Positions 56,912-64,000 of a stretch of DNA of 64,000 bases are shown piece by piece; within the stretch, counting starts at the first letter, position 1, and the number at the start of each line of letters is the position of its first letter. The notes under the pieces were generated by a model. The model was not told the origin of the DNA, did not search any database, and worked only from the letters and a program-made list of their open reading frames with translations. A program made the translations under genes and the position numbers. The DNA comes from Microlunatus parietis (GTDB taxonomy: Bacteria > Actinomycetota > Actinomycetes > Propionibacteriales > Propionibacteriaceae), in NCBI RefSeq assembly GCF_013407955.1, contig NZ_JACCBU010000001.1, positions 558,001-622,000 on the forward strand. The letters are read 5' to 3'.

Positions 56912-58195
56912 TCAGCCCAGCCGGCCGATGGCCTCGTTCGCCACGCCGGCCAGCTGCTCGATCGCCTGCTGCGCGGACTGCTGGCCGACCACGGCCGATT
57001 CCAGGGTCGGCTTGATCTTCTCCCGGATCTCCATCCAGGCCGGAGTGCCACCCTCGGAGAAGGCTTGATCAAGATTGCTCAGCGCGAAGTCGACGAAGGC
57101 GTTGCCCTTCACGTACTCGGAATCGGCCAGTTCCGCCATCCCTGGCACCGCACCGCGCTGCTCGCAGGCCGGCAGCACCACATCGGGCGATCCGAGGAAC
57201 TCGACCAGGGCCCGGGCAGCGGCCGGATGCTTGCTGCTCGCCGACTGCGCCACCAGGGTGCCGCCCTGGAACAGCGCGGGCCGGGTCCCGGTCAGCACGA
57301 ACGAGCCGATCCGGTCGTCCTCGATCAACTCCGGATTCTCTTCCTCGAGGTTGATCCAGAGCGAGTTGTTGACCATCATCATCGACGCCGTGCCCTGCTG
57401 CAGCGTGCTCGGCTGTCCCTGTGCCGTCTTCAGGTCGAACGAGGCCGAGCCGTCCGCGACCAGGTCCAGGAAGAACTGCAGCGCGCCGACTCCGGCCTCG
57501 CTGTTGAACAGGACCTCCCGTCCGTCGGCCGAGAACAGCTCACCGCCGCCGGCGAACAGGAACGTCTCCCAGCACTGCCGCAGATCGATCGAGAACGGGT
57601 CCAGCCCGGCCCGGGTCAGCCTGCCGCCCTCGTTCCGCGCCAGTTCCTTGGCGGCCGCCCGGAGCTCCGCGAAGTTCTTGGGGGTCTCGGTGATCCCGGC
57701 CTCGGCGAAATGATCTTTGCGGTACGCGACGAACCGGGTGTCCAGCACAATCGGCAACGCGTACAGCTTGTCGTCGAAGCGGGACGGCCTGAGCACGCGT
57801 TCCTGGTAGTCGTAGCGGGTGCCGAGTTCGTCGGGCAGCGGTGCGATCGCCTTCTTGAATGCGAACGGCTCGACCCAGCCGACGCCGAGGGTGAGCACGT
57901 CCGGCATCAGCCCGCTGGCCAGGCCGGTGGTGATCTTCTCGTTCAGCGCCGAGTAGTTGGTGTAGTCGACCTTGACCGTGACGTCGGGGTGGCTCTCCTT
58001 GAACTTCGGCAGCAACTGACCCTCGAGGGTCTCCTTGCCCGTGGCGCCCTCGAAGATCGCGGTCAGGAAGGTGATCTCGCCGCTGGCCGGGCCGTCGGCC
58101 GAACCCGTCGTTCCGGTCCCGCTGGAACAGCCGGCCGCGGTGCCGAGGGCGCCGAGTCCGAGGGCCGCCAGCAGGGTCCGCCGGGAAACATCCAT
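56912..58195 (-). CDS. Extracellular sugar-binding lipoprotein, heparinase operon
   Basis: A 427-residue SBP family-1 protein. The signal is Tat-like (MDVSRRTLLAALGLGALG) with a lipobox ending TAAGC. Inside are LLPKFKESHPDVTVKVDYTNY, GLMPDVLTLGVGWVEPF and LYALPIVLDTRFVAYRKD, typical of oligosaccharide binders. ATG 58195 has GAGGAG upstream; a longer frame to 58291 has no signal-like start. First gene of a seven- or eight-gene operon under the divergent LacI promoter. Confidence 0.9.
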   Translation of the reverse strand: MDVSRRTLLAALGLGALGTAAGCSSGTGTTGSADGPASGEITFLTAIFEGATGKETLEGQLLPKFKESHPDVTVKVDYTNYSALNEKITTGLASGLMPDVLTLGVGWVEPFAFKKAIAPLPDELGTRYDYQERVLRPSRFDDKLYALPIVLDTRFVAYRKDHFAEAGITETPKNFAELRAAAKELARNEGGRLTRAGLDPFSIDLRQCWETFLFAGGGELFSADGREVLFNSEAGVGALQFFLDLVADGSASFDLKTAQGQPSTLQQGTASMMMVNNSLWINLEEENPELIEDDRIGSFVLTGTRPALFQGGTLVAQSASSKHPAAARALVEFLGSPDVVLPACEQRGAVPGMAELADSEYVKGNAFVDFALSNLDQAFSEGGTPAWMEIREKIKPTLESAVVGQQSAQQAIEQLAGVANEAIGRLG

Positions 58196-58275
58196 GATCG
58201 TCTTCTCCTCATCGAGACCACCCCGTGGGTGCGGGCGCTGCACCCGGGCTCCTGCACCGCGGCTCTCCTCGATCC

Positions 58276-58360
58276 TGGTGCAACGATGCACTGAGACTAG
58301 ACACGGATTGACAGAGGAGTCAATGGGGATAGGGTGATCGTGCCGCGAATCGTTGCACCA
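58276..58360. promoter_or_regulatory. Divergent promoters with two LacI-type operator half-copies
   Basis: The 12-mer TGGTGCAACGAT (58276-58287) recurs inverted as ATCGTTGCACCA (58349-58360). Toward the importer the minus strand has TTGACT and, 18 nt on, TAGTCT (58294-58299); the first copy lies at the expected start site. Toward lacI the plus strand has TTGACA (58308-58313) and TAGGGT 16 nt on; the second copy lies downstream. The arrangement suits repression of both directions by one LacI protein. Confidence 0.65.
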
Positions 58361-58384
58361 TGATCAACGGGAGGAGGGTCTGCG

Positions 58385-59437
58385 GTGAGTGATGTCACGA
58401 TCAAGGACGTGGCGACCGCTGCCGGCGTCTCGCCGAGCACGGTGTCGAACCTGCTCAACGGCCGGGCGCACCGGATGCTGCCGGAGACCCGGCAACGGAT
58501 CGAGCGGACGATCAAGGATCTCGGCTACCGGCCGAACCGGGCCGCGCGCCAGTTGCGCACCGGCCGGTCCCAGGTGATCGGGCTGGTGGTGCCGTCGGTC
58601 GGCAACCCGTACTGGGGTGCGTTCGCGCGGCACCTGGAGTCGGCCGCCCTGGCCGAGGGCTATCACGTGCTGCTCTGCAACTCCGAGCGTGACCCGGACC
58701 GGGAGCGGCAGTACGTGTCGGAGCTGCTGTCCGACGGGGTGTTCGGGATCGTGCTCTGCTCGTCGTTGCCGTCGCTGGAGCACGTACTGCCGCTGGTTGA
58801 TCAAGGTCTGCGGCTGGTCGCGTTCGACCGCAAGGCCCAGGCCGGTGACCCGGCTTCGCTGGTCAGCATCACCGTCGACAACGCGATCGGCGGCGAGCTG
58901 GCCGGTGATCATCTGGTCGGGCTGGGCCATCGGCGGATCGCGTTCGTGTCCGGCGCCCTGCGCAGCATCAACCGGCAGGAGCGCCTGCGCGGCTTCCTGG
59001 CCGCGCTGTCCCGGGCCGGGATCGGCGAGCAGGACGTGCTGCGCTGGACCGGGAAGGGCGATGATCAACTCGGCGACGTCGAGGCCGCCGAACTGGGGAC
59101 CCGGGCCGCCGCCGCGCTGCTGGGCCGCCGGAACCGGCCTACCGCGATCTTCGCGATCAACGACATGACCGCGCTCGGGGTCTGCCGGGCCGTCCGGGAC
59201 GCCGGGCTCGAGGTCGGCCGGGACGTCTCGGTGATCGGCTTCGACGACATCGTGCTGGCCGACCTGTCCTCGCCGCCGCTGACCACGATCCGGCAGCCCC
59301 TCCCCGACCTCGCCGCCGCCGCCTTCACCGAACTCCGGCTCCGCCTCGACGACGCCACCGTCCAGCCGGGCCGCTCACTGCTGTTCCGGCCCGACCTGGT
59401 CGTCCGAGCCTCGACTGCCCCCGTCCCCGGCAGCTGA
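58385..59437 (+). CDS. LacI-family transcriptional regulator of the heparinase operon
   Basis: A 350-residue repressor from a GTG start with AGGAGGG upstream. The LacI HTH is TIKDVATAAGVSPSTVSNLLNG, then the hinge RAARQLRTGRSQVIGLVVP and the periplasmic-binding-like sensor with FAINDMTALGVCRAVRDAGLEVGRDVSVIGFDDI. It diverges from the importer and most likely answers to an oligosaccharide or ketouronate from the operon's pathway. Confidence 0.92.
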   Translation: MSDVTIKDVATAAGVSPSTVSNLLNGRAHRMLPETRQRIERTIKDLGYRPNRAARQLRTGRSQVIGLVVPSVGNPYWGAFARHLESAALAEGYHVLLCNSERDPDRERQYVSELLSDGVFGIVLCSSLPSLEHVLPLVDQGLRLVAFDRKAQAGDPASLVSITVDNAIGGELAGDHLVGLGHRRIAFVSGALRSINRQERLRGFLAALSRAGIGEQDVLRWTGKGDDQLGDVEAAELGTRAAAALLGRRNRPTAIFAINDMTALGVCRAVRDAGLEVGRDVSVIGFDDIVLADLSSPPLTTIRQPLPDLAAAAFTELRLRLDDATVQPGRSLLFRPDLVVRASTAPVPGS

Positions 59438-59476
59438 GGTTGTGGCCGAAGTCCCCGCTGTGGCTGATTTGGGCTC

Positions 59477-59841
59477 GACGCAGCCGCGACCGTTGCACCC
59501 ATCCGCGACCGCTGCAACGGTCGCGGACACGAGAAACGGTCGCGGATCCACACCGCGCCTGCCGCCACGACCACGAGCGCGCAGCCGCGCATCGCGCCGC
59601 GAGAAGCGCCGGCCGGAACGCGCCCGGACCGCACGCCCGACGCAGCCGCGACCGCTGCACCCATCCGCGACCGCTGCATCAGTCGCGGACACGAGAAGCG
59701 GTCGCGGCTGATCGCAGTCGAGCCCGGCCTTAGCCGCGAGAAGACTCCGGCTGCCGGACCCGAGCCCGGCCCACGCGATGCCGCAGGGCACTCGGCGACC
59801 GCTCACTCGATCCGCGACCTTTGACTCGGTCGCCGACATGA
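59477..59841. repeat. Cluster of 69-nt direct repeats built on a CGCGACCG/CGGTCGCG palindrome
   Basis: Part of a 515-nt non-coding spacer (59438-59952). Two 69-nt copies at 59477-59545 and 59639-59707 differ at only a few bases. Each contains CCGCGACCG and CGGTCGCGG (or close variants) facing each other. A third, worn palindrome lies at about 59809-59841. No convincing gene is seen in this spacer; several small frames there are translations of the repeats. Confidence 0.75.
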
Positions 59842-59879
59842 CGTTGATCATCAGCGAGCCGGCTCCAACCCCTCCCACC

Positions 59880-59934
59880 GACCAGTCAATTCAGCAGCGA
59901 CACGCCGCAAAAAACGCTGCGTTCGTGACCGGTC
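59880..59934. repeat. 55-nt palindromic element, copy 2
   Basis: Same length and same loop (ACACGCCGCAAAAA) as the element at 6396. The arms GACCAGTC and GACCGGTC are swapped relative to copy 1, and the inner stem differs but still pairs. It lies 19 nt from the stop of the minus-strand ybbN-like gene. The GGTCGGCGG flank is also shared. Confidence 0.7.
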
Positions 59935-59952
59935 GGCGGTGTTTGAGGGGGG

Positions 59953-60885
59953 TCAGAAGAGGGCGGCCATCAGGTTTCGGCGGGCCTTCTGGACTCTCGG
60001 GTCGGTGTTGCCGATGGTTTCGAAGAGTTCCAGGAGGCGGAGGCGGGCCTGGTCGCGTTCGTCGCCGCTCCGGCGCTTGACCTGGTCGATCAGGCGGGCG
60101 AAGGCCTCGTCGACCTGGCCTCCGACCACCTCAAGATCAGCGGCGTCCAGGTGGACCTGGAGGTCGGCGTCGGGTGCCGCGGCGGCGGCCAGGACGACGT
60201 CGGCGGACGTGTTGGCGGTCCGGGCCAGCAGGCCTGCCTGCGCCTTGCCGGCCTTCGCCTCGGCGTCGGCCGGGTTGGCCGCGAGCAGTTTGTCGAACTC
60301 CTCGACGGCGGCGGCGAAGTCGCCGCGCTCCAGGGCCGCGTCGGCGGCGGCGAACCGGGGATCGGGCTCGTCCTCGGCACCGTCGTCGACCGGTCCGCCG
60401 ACGGGCTCGGCCCGGCCCACGATGCCGTTGGCGACGGCGGCCTTGACCAGCTGGTCCAGCGCGGCCCGTACCTGATCGGCGGGGATGACGCCCTGGAACA
60501 GCGGCACCAGCTGGCCGCCGACGACGCCGACGACGGTCGGCACGGCCTGCAGGCCGAGCTGCTGGGCGAGCTGCGGCGCGGCGTCGACGTTGAGCCGGGC
60601 GATCAGGTATTTCCCGCCGGCTTCGGAGGCGGCGGCGGCGAGCGCGTCGGACAGCTGCTGGCCGCTGGAGACTCGGGGCGAGTAGAACTCGACGACGACC
60701 GGGTGCTGCAGCGAGGGCCGGATCACCTGCGCCTCGAAGGTCTGCTCGGTGACCTCGACGACATAGCTGCCGCCCGCCTTCGCGCCGGGGGATCCGCCCG
60801 GTCCGCTCGCGGCCCGCTGCTTGGCCTGCTCGGCCAGCTGGGACAGGTCGACCGCACCCCTGGGGTTGAAGCTCGACGAACTCAT
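59953..60885 (-). CDS. YbbN/CnoX-like thioredoxin-domain co-chaperone
   Basis: A 310-residue protein. An N-terminal thioredoxin fold (residues about 40-145) has VVVEFYSPRVSSGQQL where CxxC would be, so both redox cysteines are absent, and the cis-Pro region AVPTVVGVVGG. An acidic linker follows, then tetratricopeptide-like helices (AALERGDFAAAVEEFDKLLA). YbbN-type proteins bind unfolded clients and help DnaK/GroEL (family knowledge). Rv1324, near glgB in M. tuberculosis, is the positional match. Confidence 0.82.
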   Translation of the reverse strand: MSSSSFNPRGAVDLSQLAEQAKQRAASGPGGSPGAKAGGSYVVEVTEQTFEAQVIRPSLQHPVVVEFYSPRVSSGQQLSDALAAAASEAGGKYLIARLNVDAAPQLAQQLGLQAVPTVVGVVGGQLVPLFQGVIPADQVRAALDQLVKAAVANGIVGRAEPVGGPVDDGAEDEPDPRFAAADAALERGDFAAAVEEFDKLLAANPADAEAKAGKAQAGLLARTANTSADVVLAAAAAPDADLQVHLDAADLEVVGGQVDEAFARLIDQVKRRSGDERDQARLRLLELFETIGNTDPRVQKARRNLMAALF

Positions 60886-60984
60886 GGGCCCATCCTGTCA
60901 AAGCCGGCGCCGGGACGGTGGCAAGGGTCCGGAACGCGCGGTCCGATCTGATGAGTGGGGCCGATCTGCACCAGAATGGCGTGC

Positions 60985-62613
60985 ATGGCGCACCCACGAG
61001 CCGGTCAGCCGGCACTCCCCGAAGACCTGATCGACGTCGACGCCGTGATCACCGCCTATTACGACCGCCGGCCCGACCCGGACGACCCGGCGCAGCAGGT
61101 CGTCTTCGGCACCTCGGGTCACCGCGGCGCCAGCCTCGACACCGCGTTCAACGAGGCGCACATCGCGGCGACGACGCAGGCGATCGTCGAGTACCGCAAG
61201 GCGCAGGGCGTGACCGGGCCGCTCTACCTGGGCAAGGACACCCACGCGCTGTCGCTGCCGGCCTGGCAGACCGCGATCGAGGTGCTGGTCGCCGCCGGCG
61301 TCTCGGTCCGCTGCGAGGGTACGGACGAGTACACGCCGACCCCGGCCGTGTCGCGGGCGATCGTCGTGCACAACCGCACGGCGGACAGCGCCGAGGCGGA
61401 CGGGATCGTCGTCACCCCGTCGCACAATCCGCCCCGGGACGGCGGCTTCAAGTACAACCCGCCGCACGGCGGGCCGGCCGACACCGATGCCACCAAGGCG
61501 ATCGCGGCCCGCGCCAACGAGCTGCTCCGGGATCCCGGTTCGATTCGCCGGGTCCCGTTCGCGAGCGCGTACCAGCAGGTGGAGCGGTTCGACTACGTCG
61601 GCCGCTACTGCGACGACCTGGCGAACGCGCTGAATCTCCCGGCGGTCCGGGAGGCCGGGCTGCGGCTCGGCGCGGACCCGCTCGGTGGCGCCAGCGTCGG
61701 CTACTGGGGCTACCTCGCCGAGCGGCTCGACCTCGACCTGACGGTGATCAATCCGGCGGTCGATCCGCGCTGGGCGTTCATGACGCTGGACACCGACGGC
61801 AAGATCAGGATGGACTGCTCGTCGCCGGCCGCGATGGCCTCCTTGATCAAGAACCGGGACGCGTACGCGATCTCGACCGGCAACGACGCCGACGCCGACC
61901 GGCACGGGATCGTCACGCCGGACGCGGGGCTGATGAATCCGAACGCCTACCTGGCCGTCGCGATCTCGTACCTCTATCGGAACCGGCCCGGCTGGAACCC
62001 GGACGCCGGGATCGGCAAGACGCTGGTCTCGTCGTCCATGATCAACAAAGTCGCCGAGTCGTTGGGCCGGCGGCTCGTCGAGGTGCCGGTCGGGTTCAAG
62101 TGGTTCGTCGACGGGCTGCGTTCGGGCGGGATCGGGTTCGGCGGCGAGGAGTCCGCGGGGGCCTCGTTCCTGGCACTGGACGGCAGCACCTGGACCACCG
62201 ACAAGGACGGCATCCTGCTCGCCCTGCTGGCGGGCGAGATCACCGCGGTGACCGGCCGCTCCCCCAGTGAGTTGTACGGGGAGCTGACGGCGGAACACGG
62301 CGCGCCGGCGTACGCCCGGATCGACGCGCCGGCCGATCGGGACCAGAAGGCGAAGCTGGCCAAGCTGGACGCGTCGGCGGTGTCGGCCACCGAACTGGCC
62401 GGGGAGAAGATCACCGGGATCCTCACCTCCGCGCCCGGCAACGACGCGCCGATCGGCGGCCTCAAGGTGATCACCGAGTCGGCCTGGTTCGCGGCCCGGC
62501 CGTCCGGCACCGAGGACGTCTACAAGATCTATGCGGAATCATTCCGCGGCCAAGATCATCTTGCCGAGGTGCAGCAGGCCGCCCGGGAAGTCGTCTCGGC
62601 CGCGCTCGGCTGA
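60985..62613 (+). CDS. pgm: Phosphoglucomutase (alpha-D-glucose-1,6-bisphosphate dependent)
   Basis: Interconverts glucose-1-phosphate and glucose-6-phosphate, linking GlgP output and glucan synthesis to central metabolism. The 542-residue product matches the E. coli Pgm type: FGTSGHRGASLDTAFNE, active-site serine in VVTPSHNPPRDGG, metal loop GNDADADRHG, sugar loop GGEESAGASF and phosphate-binding RPSGTEDVYKIYAES. ATG 60985 is chosen from the family start; two earlier ATG/GTG codons are possible. It diverges from the ybbN-like gene. Confidence 0.95.
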   Translation: MAHPRAGQPALPEDLIDVDAVITAYYDRRPDPDDPAQQVVFGTSGHRGASLDTAFNEAHIAATTQAIVEYRKAQGVTGPLYLGKDTHALSLPAWQTAIEVLVAAGVSVRCEGTDEYTPTPAVSRAIVVHNRTADSAEADGIVVTPSHNPPRDGGFKYNPPHGGPADTDATKAIAARANELLRDPGSIRRVPFASAYQQVERFDYVGRYCDDLANALNLPAVREAGLRLGADPLGGASVGYWGYLAERLDLDLTVINPAVDPRWAFMTLDTDGKIRMDCSSPAAMASLIKNRDAYAISTGNDADADRHGIVTPDAGLMNPNAYLAVAISYLYRNRPGWNPDAGIGKTLVSSSMINKVAESLGRRLVEVPVGFKWFVDGLRSGGIGFGGEESAGASFLALDGSTWTTDKDGILLALLAGEITAVTGRSPSELYGELTAEHGAPAYARIDAPADRDQKAKLAKLDASAVSATELAGEKITGILTSAPGNDAPIGGLKVITESAWFAARPSGTEDVYKIYAESFRGQDHLAEVQQAAREVVSAALG

Positions 62614-62620
62614 GCGTCGA

Positions 62621-63478
62621 TCAGAACCCGACGGAGCGCAGCACCGGGTCGAGCGGCCGGTGCTCGACCAGCGCGTCGCAGACGAACTCCAGGGCACCGA
62701 CCAGCCGCGCGCCCCGAAGATCGAGAACCCGGCCGGTGAGTTCGGCGTAGCTCTCCATGATCAGCTCACCCAGGTCGGCCGGGTCGTGCAGCAGGTAACG
62801 CAGGTCGCTGGCCGGGTTGCCGTACTCGACGCAGGAGAAGTCCCAGACGCCGGCCAGGGTCCCGGTCGGGTGATCGAGGACCAGGTTGCCGAAGTGGAAG
62901 TCGCCGTGCAGCACGGCCGGTCGCGCCTCCGGGCCGGCCAGCTCGGTCTCCTGGTACGCGACGAGCAGGCGCCGCAACCGGTCCCGGTCCGAACCCGGAA
63001 GGGTCGGCAGGGCCTCCTCGAGTTCGCGGACGACGGCCTGCGGGTCCTGGGTCCCGATGCCGAGTTCGGCCCGCTCGGCCGCGTCGAACCGGCGGTGCAT
63101 CGCGACCAGGAACTCGGTCAGCGACCGGGCGGTGGCGCGGCGCACGGCTTCCGGAGCGGTGCGCAGGGCGGCCGAGTCCGGGGTGGCACCGACGATCGTG
63201 CGGTAGGCCGCGAACTCCGTCCGCCGCCCGGTCCAGGCGATCTCCGGTGTCCGGGCCGGCAACGTCCCGGCCAGCCGGTTCAAGATCGCCAACTCCCGAC
63301 GATAGGCCTCGGCCCCCATCCGCGGGAAGCGGTAGATCCAGCCGTCGGCGGTCTTGATCACCGCGTTCTCCCAGCCGACCAGCAGTTCCGCGCCGGGCAG
63401 GTCAAGATCGCGGTCCTCGGCCAGGACCAGCTCGGCGAGCTCGGGCAGGGTACGGGTCTCGGTCAGCGGTGACGGCAT
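62621..63478 (-). CDS. APH-family phosphotransferase
   Basis: A 285-residue kinase-fold protein. Catalytic loop VLHGDFHFGNLVLDH near residue 190 and metal motif VWDFSCVEYGNPASDL. The N-lobe has VGWENAVIKTADGWIYRFPR, with the likely ATP lysine in VIKT. Substrate unknown (macrolide, aminoglycoside or a metabolite). It is convergent with pgm, 7 nt apart. Confidence 0.82.
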   Translation of the reverse strand: MPSPLTETRTLPELAELVLAEDRDLDLPGAELLVGWENAVIKTADGWIYRFPRMGAEAYRRELAILNRLAGTLPARTPEIAWTGRRTEFAAYRTIVGATPDSAALRTAPEAVRRATARSLTEFLVAMHRRFDAAERAELGIGTQDPQAVVRELEEALPTLPGSDRDRLRRLLVAYQETELAGPEARPAVLHGDFHFGNLVLDHPTGTLAGVWDFSCVEYGNPASDLRYLLHDPADLGELIMESYAELTGRVLDLRGARLVGALEFVCDALVEHRPLDPVLRSVGF

Positions 63479-63572
63479 GCCAGGGACGGTAGCCAGCGGG
63501 CTCGCCGGGCGACACCGATTTTCCGGCCTCGTACGGCTGCGGATCCGGCCCGAGTCTGCCAAAGTCGCGTCC

Positions 63573-64000
63573 ATGAGCGACCCGGACCTGGACCGGCTCG
63601 CCGAGCTCGCGGCCTGCCTGGCCGGTGACTCGGCGGTCGACGTCCTGGCCCGGGTGCTGCCGAGGCCGGCCGGCGAGGACCTGCCCGAGACACGGGACCG
63701 GCTGGTCCGGGCCGCGCTCGATCTGCCCCGGGGACCGGTGATCGTGGCCGCCGACGACGCGACGCCGTCGATCACCGGGTGGCTGCGCCGCCTCCCGGTG
63801 GCCGACCGGGTGCTGCTCACGCTCCGGTACGGGGAGCGGCTGGCGCCCGCCGAGCTGGCCCGGATCCTCGGCCAGCCCGTGACCCGGGTCGAGTCCCGGT
63901 TGGCCGCCCTGGCGGCCGAGGTGCCGCCGCCGGCGGAGGCGTACCTGACCTATGGGTTGGACCGGCTCGCCGAACAGGCGCCCAGCCCGGCCGCCGTACG
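63573..64000 (+). CDS. Sigma-70 region 4-like protein, cut by the window edge
   Basis: An open frame from ATG 63573 to the right edge, 142 codons visible. The region LPVADRVLLTLRYGERLAPAELARILGQPVTRVESRLAAL reads in pieces as a sigma-70 region 4 helix-turn-helix. The usual region 2 (core-binding) is not seen before it; residues 1-75 look unlike region 2. It may be an ECF-derived regulator or a protein with a sigma-like HTH. The rest lies outside. Confidence 0.6.
   Translation, partial: MSDPDLDRLAELAACLAGDSAVDVLARVLPRPAGEDLPETRDRLVRAALDLPRGPVIVAADDATPSITGWLRRLPVADRVLLTLRYGERLAPAELARILGQPVTRVESRLAALAAEVPPPAEAYLTYGLDRLAEQAPSPAAV

Noticed and set aside
59477..59707. Possible CRISPR array
   Set aside because: Only two full 69-nt units, no regular unique spacers, and no cas genes.
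59440..59733. Several small frames in the repeat-rich spacer
   Set aside because: They are translations of the 69-nt repeats in different frames and carry no start signals.

Overview
The window comes from a high-GC actinobacterium. Its features fit Propionibacteriales, most likely a Microlunatus/Friedmanniella-like member of Propionibacteriaceae, but the species is inference. Pointers are the GlgE alpha-glucan pathway, a DUF222/HNH (13E12-type) gene, a mycothiol-type DinB protein, and long collinearity with Mycobacterium tuberculosis. From left to right the core genes gatA-gatC, an ACT-domain gene, ligA, a MetE-like gene, mnmA, iscS, etfA-etfB, a hexapeptide acyltransferase and an SAM methyltransferase follow the order remembered for Rv3011c to Rv3034c. 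glgP, glgE, glgB and a YbbN-like thioredoxin follow Rv1328 to Rv1324. Accessory cargo sits between these core genes.

Regions. 1-8.3 kb: gatCA (minus), a lipoprotein, a CPBP protease, an ArsR/CDF metal-efflux operon, D-galactonate dehydratase, a DinB protein, DUF1015 and the ACT protein. 8.3-14.5 kb: DedA-like, AraC and VOC genes, an LplB/LplC-type sugar ABC importer, and a split pterin-dehydratase-like/VOC pair. 14.5-21.7 kb: ligA operon, beta-propeller membrane protein, P-loop gene, MetE-like gene, mnmA. 21.8-27.3 kb: an island of lower apparent GC with a kinase-like gene, a GT-like gene, and an HNH pseudogene split by a group II intron with its reverse transcriptase. 27.3-32.8 kb: iscS, P-loop gene, GNAT remnant, etfBA, acyltransferase and methyltransferase. 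32.9-49.3 kb: glgX, a hydrolase, a DUF559 protein, a sugar ABC operon, glgP, then glgE-mak-glgB and a GNAT-Nudix gene. 49.5-59.4 kb: a LacI-controlled operon with an ABC importer, an SDR, two heparinase II/III-type proteins and a DUF624 protein. 59.4-64 kb: a repeat-rich spacer, ybbN, pgm, a phosphotransferase and a sigma-region-4-like gene cut by the window edge.

How the genes fit together. glgX, glgP, glgE, mak, glgB and pgm together cover alpha-glucan building, branching, trimming and phosphorolysis; treS is not in the window. The heparinase block looks like a complete uptake-and-depolymerisation locus for a uronate-containing polysaccharide, with two LacI-type operators in the divergent promoter. 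Many gene pairs overlap by ATGA or GTGA, so translational coupling is common.

Non-coding signals. Seven copies of a TTCGACAGGCTCAG-type palindrome are present, and two of these places fall inside reading frames. A separate 55-nt palindromic element with a conserved loop lies at two convergent gene ends; a third copy has its centre replaced by the first repeat. There is a cluster of 69-nt direct repeats. A TTACY-N4-RGTAA palindrome precedes two operons. I saw no CRISPR array, tRNA or rRNA.
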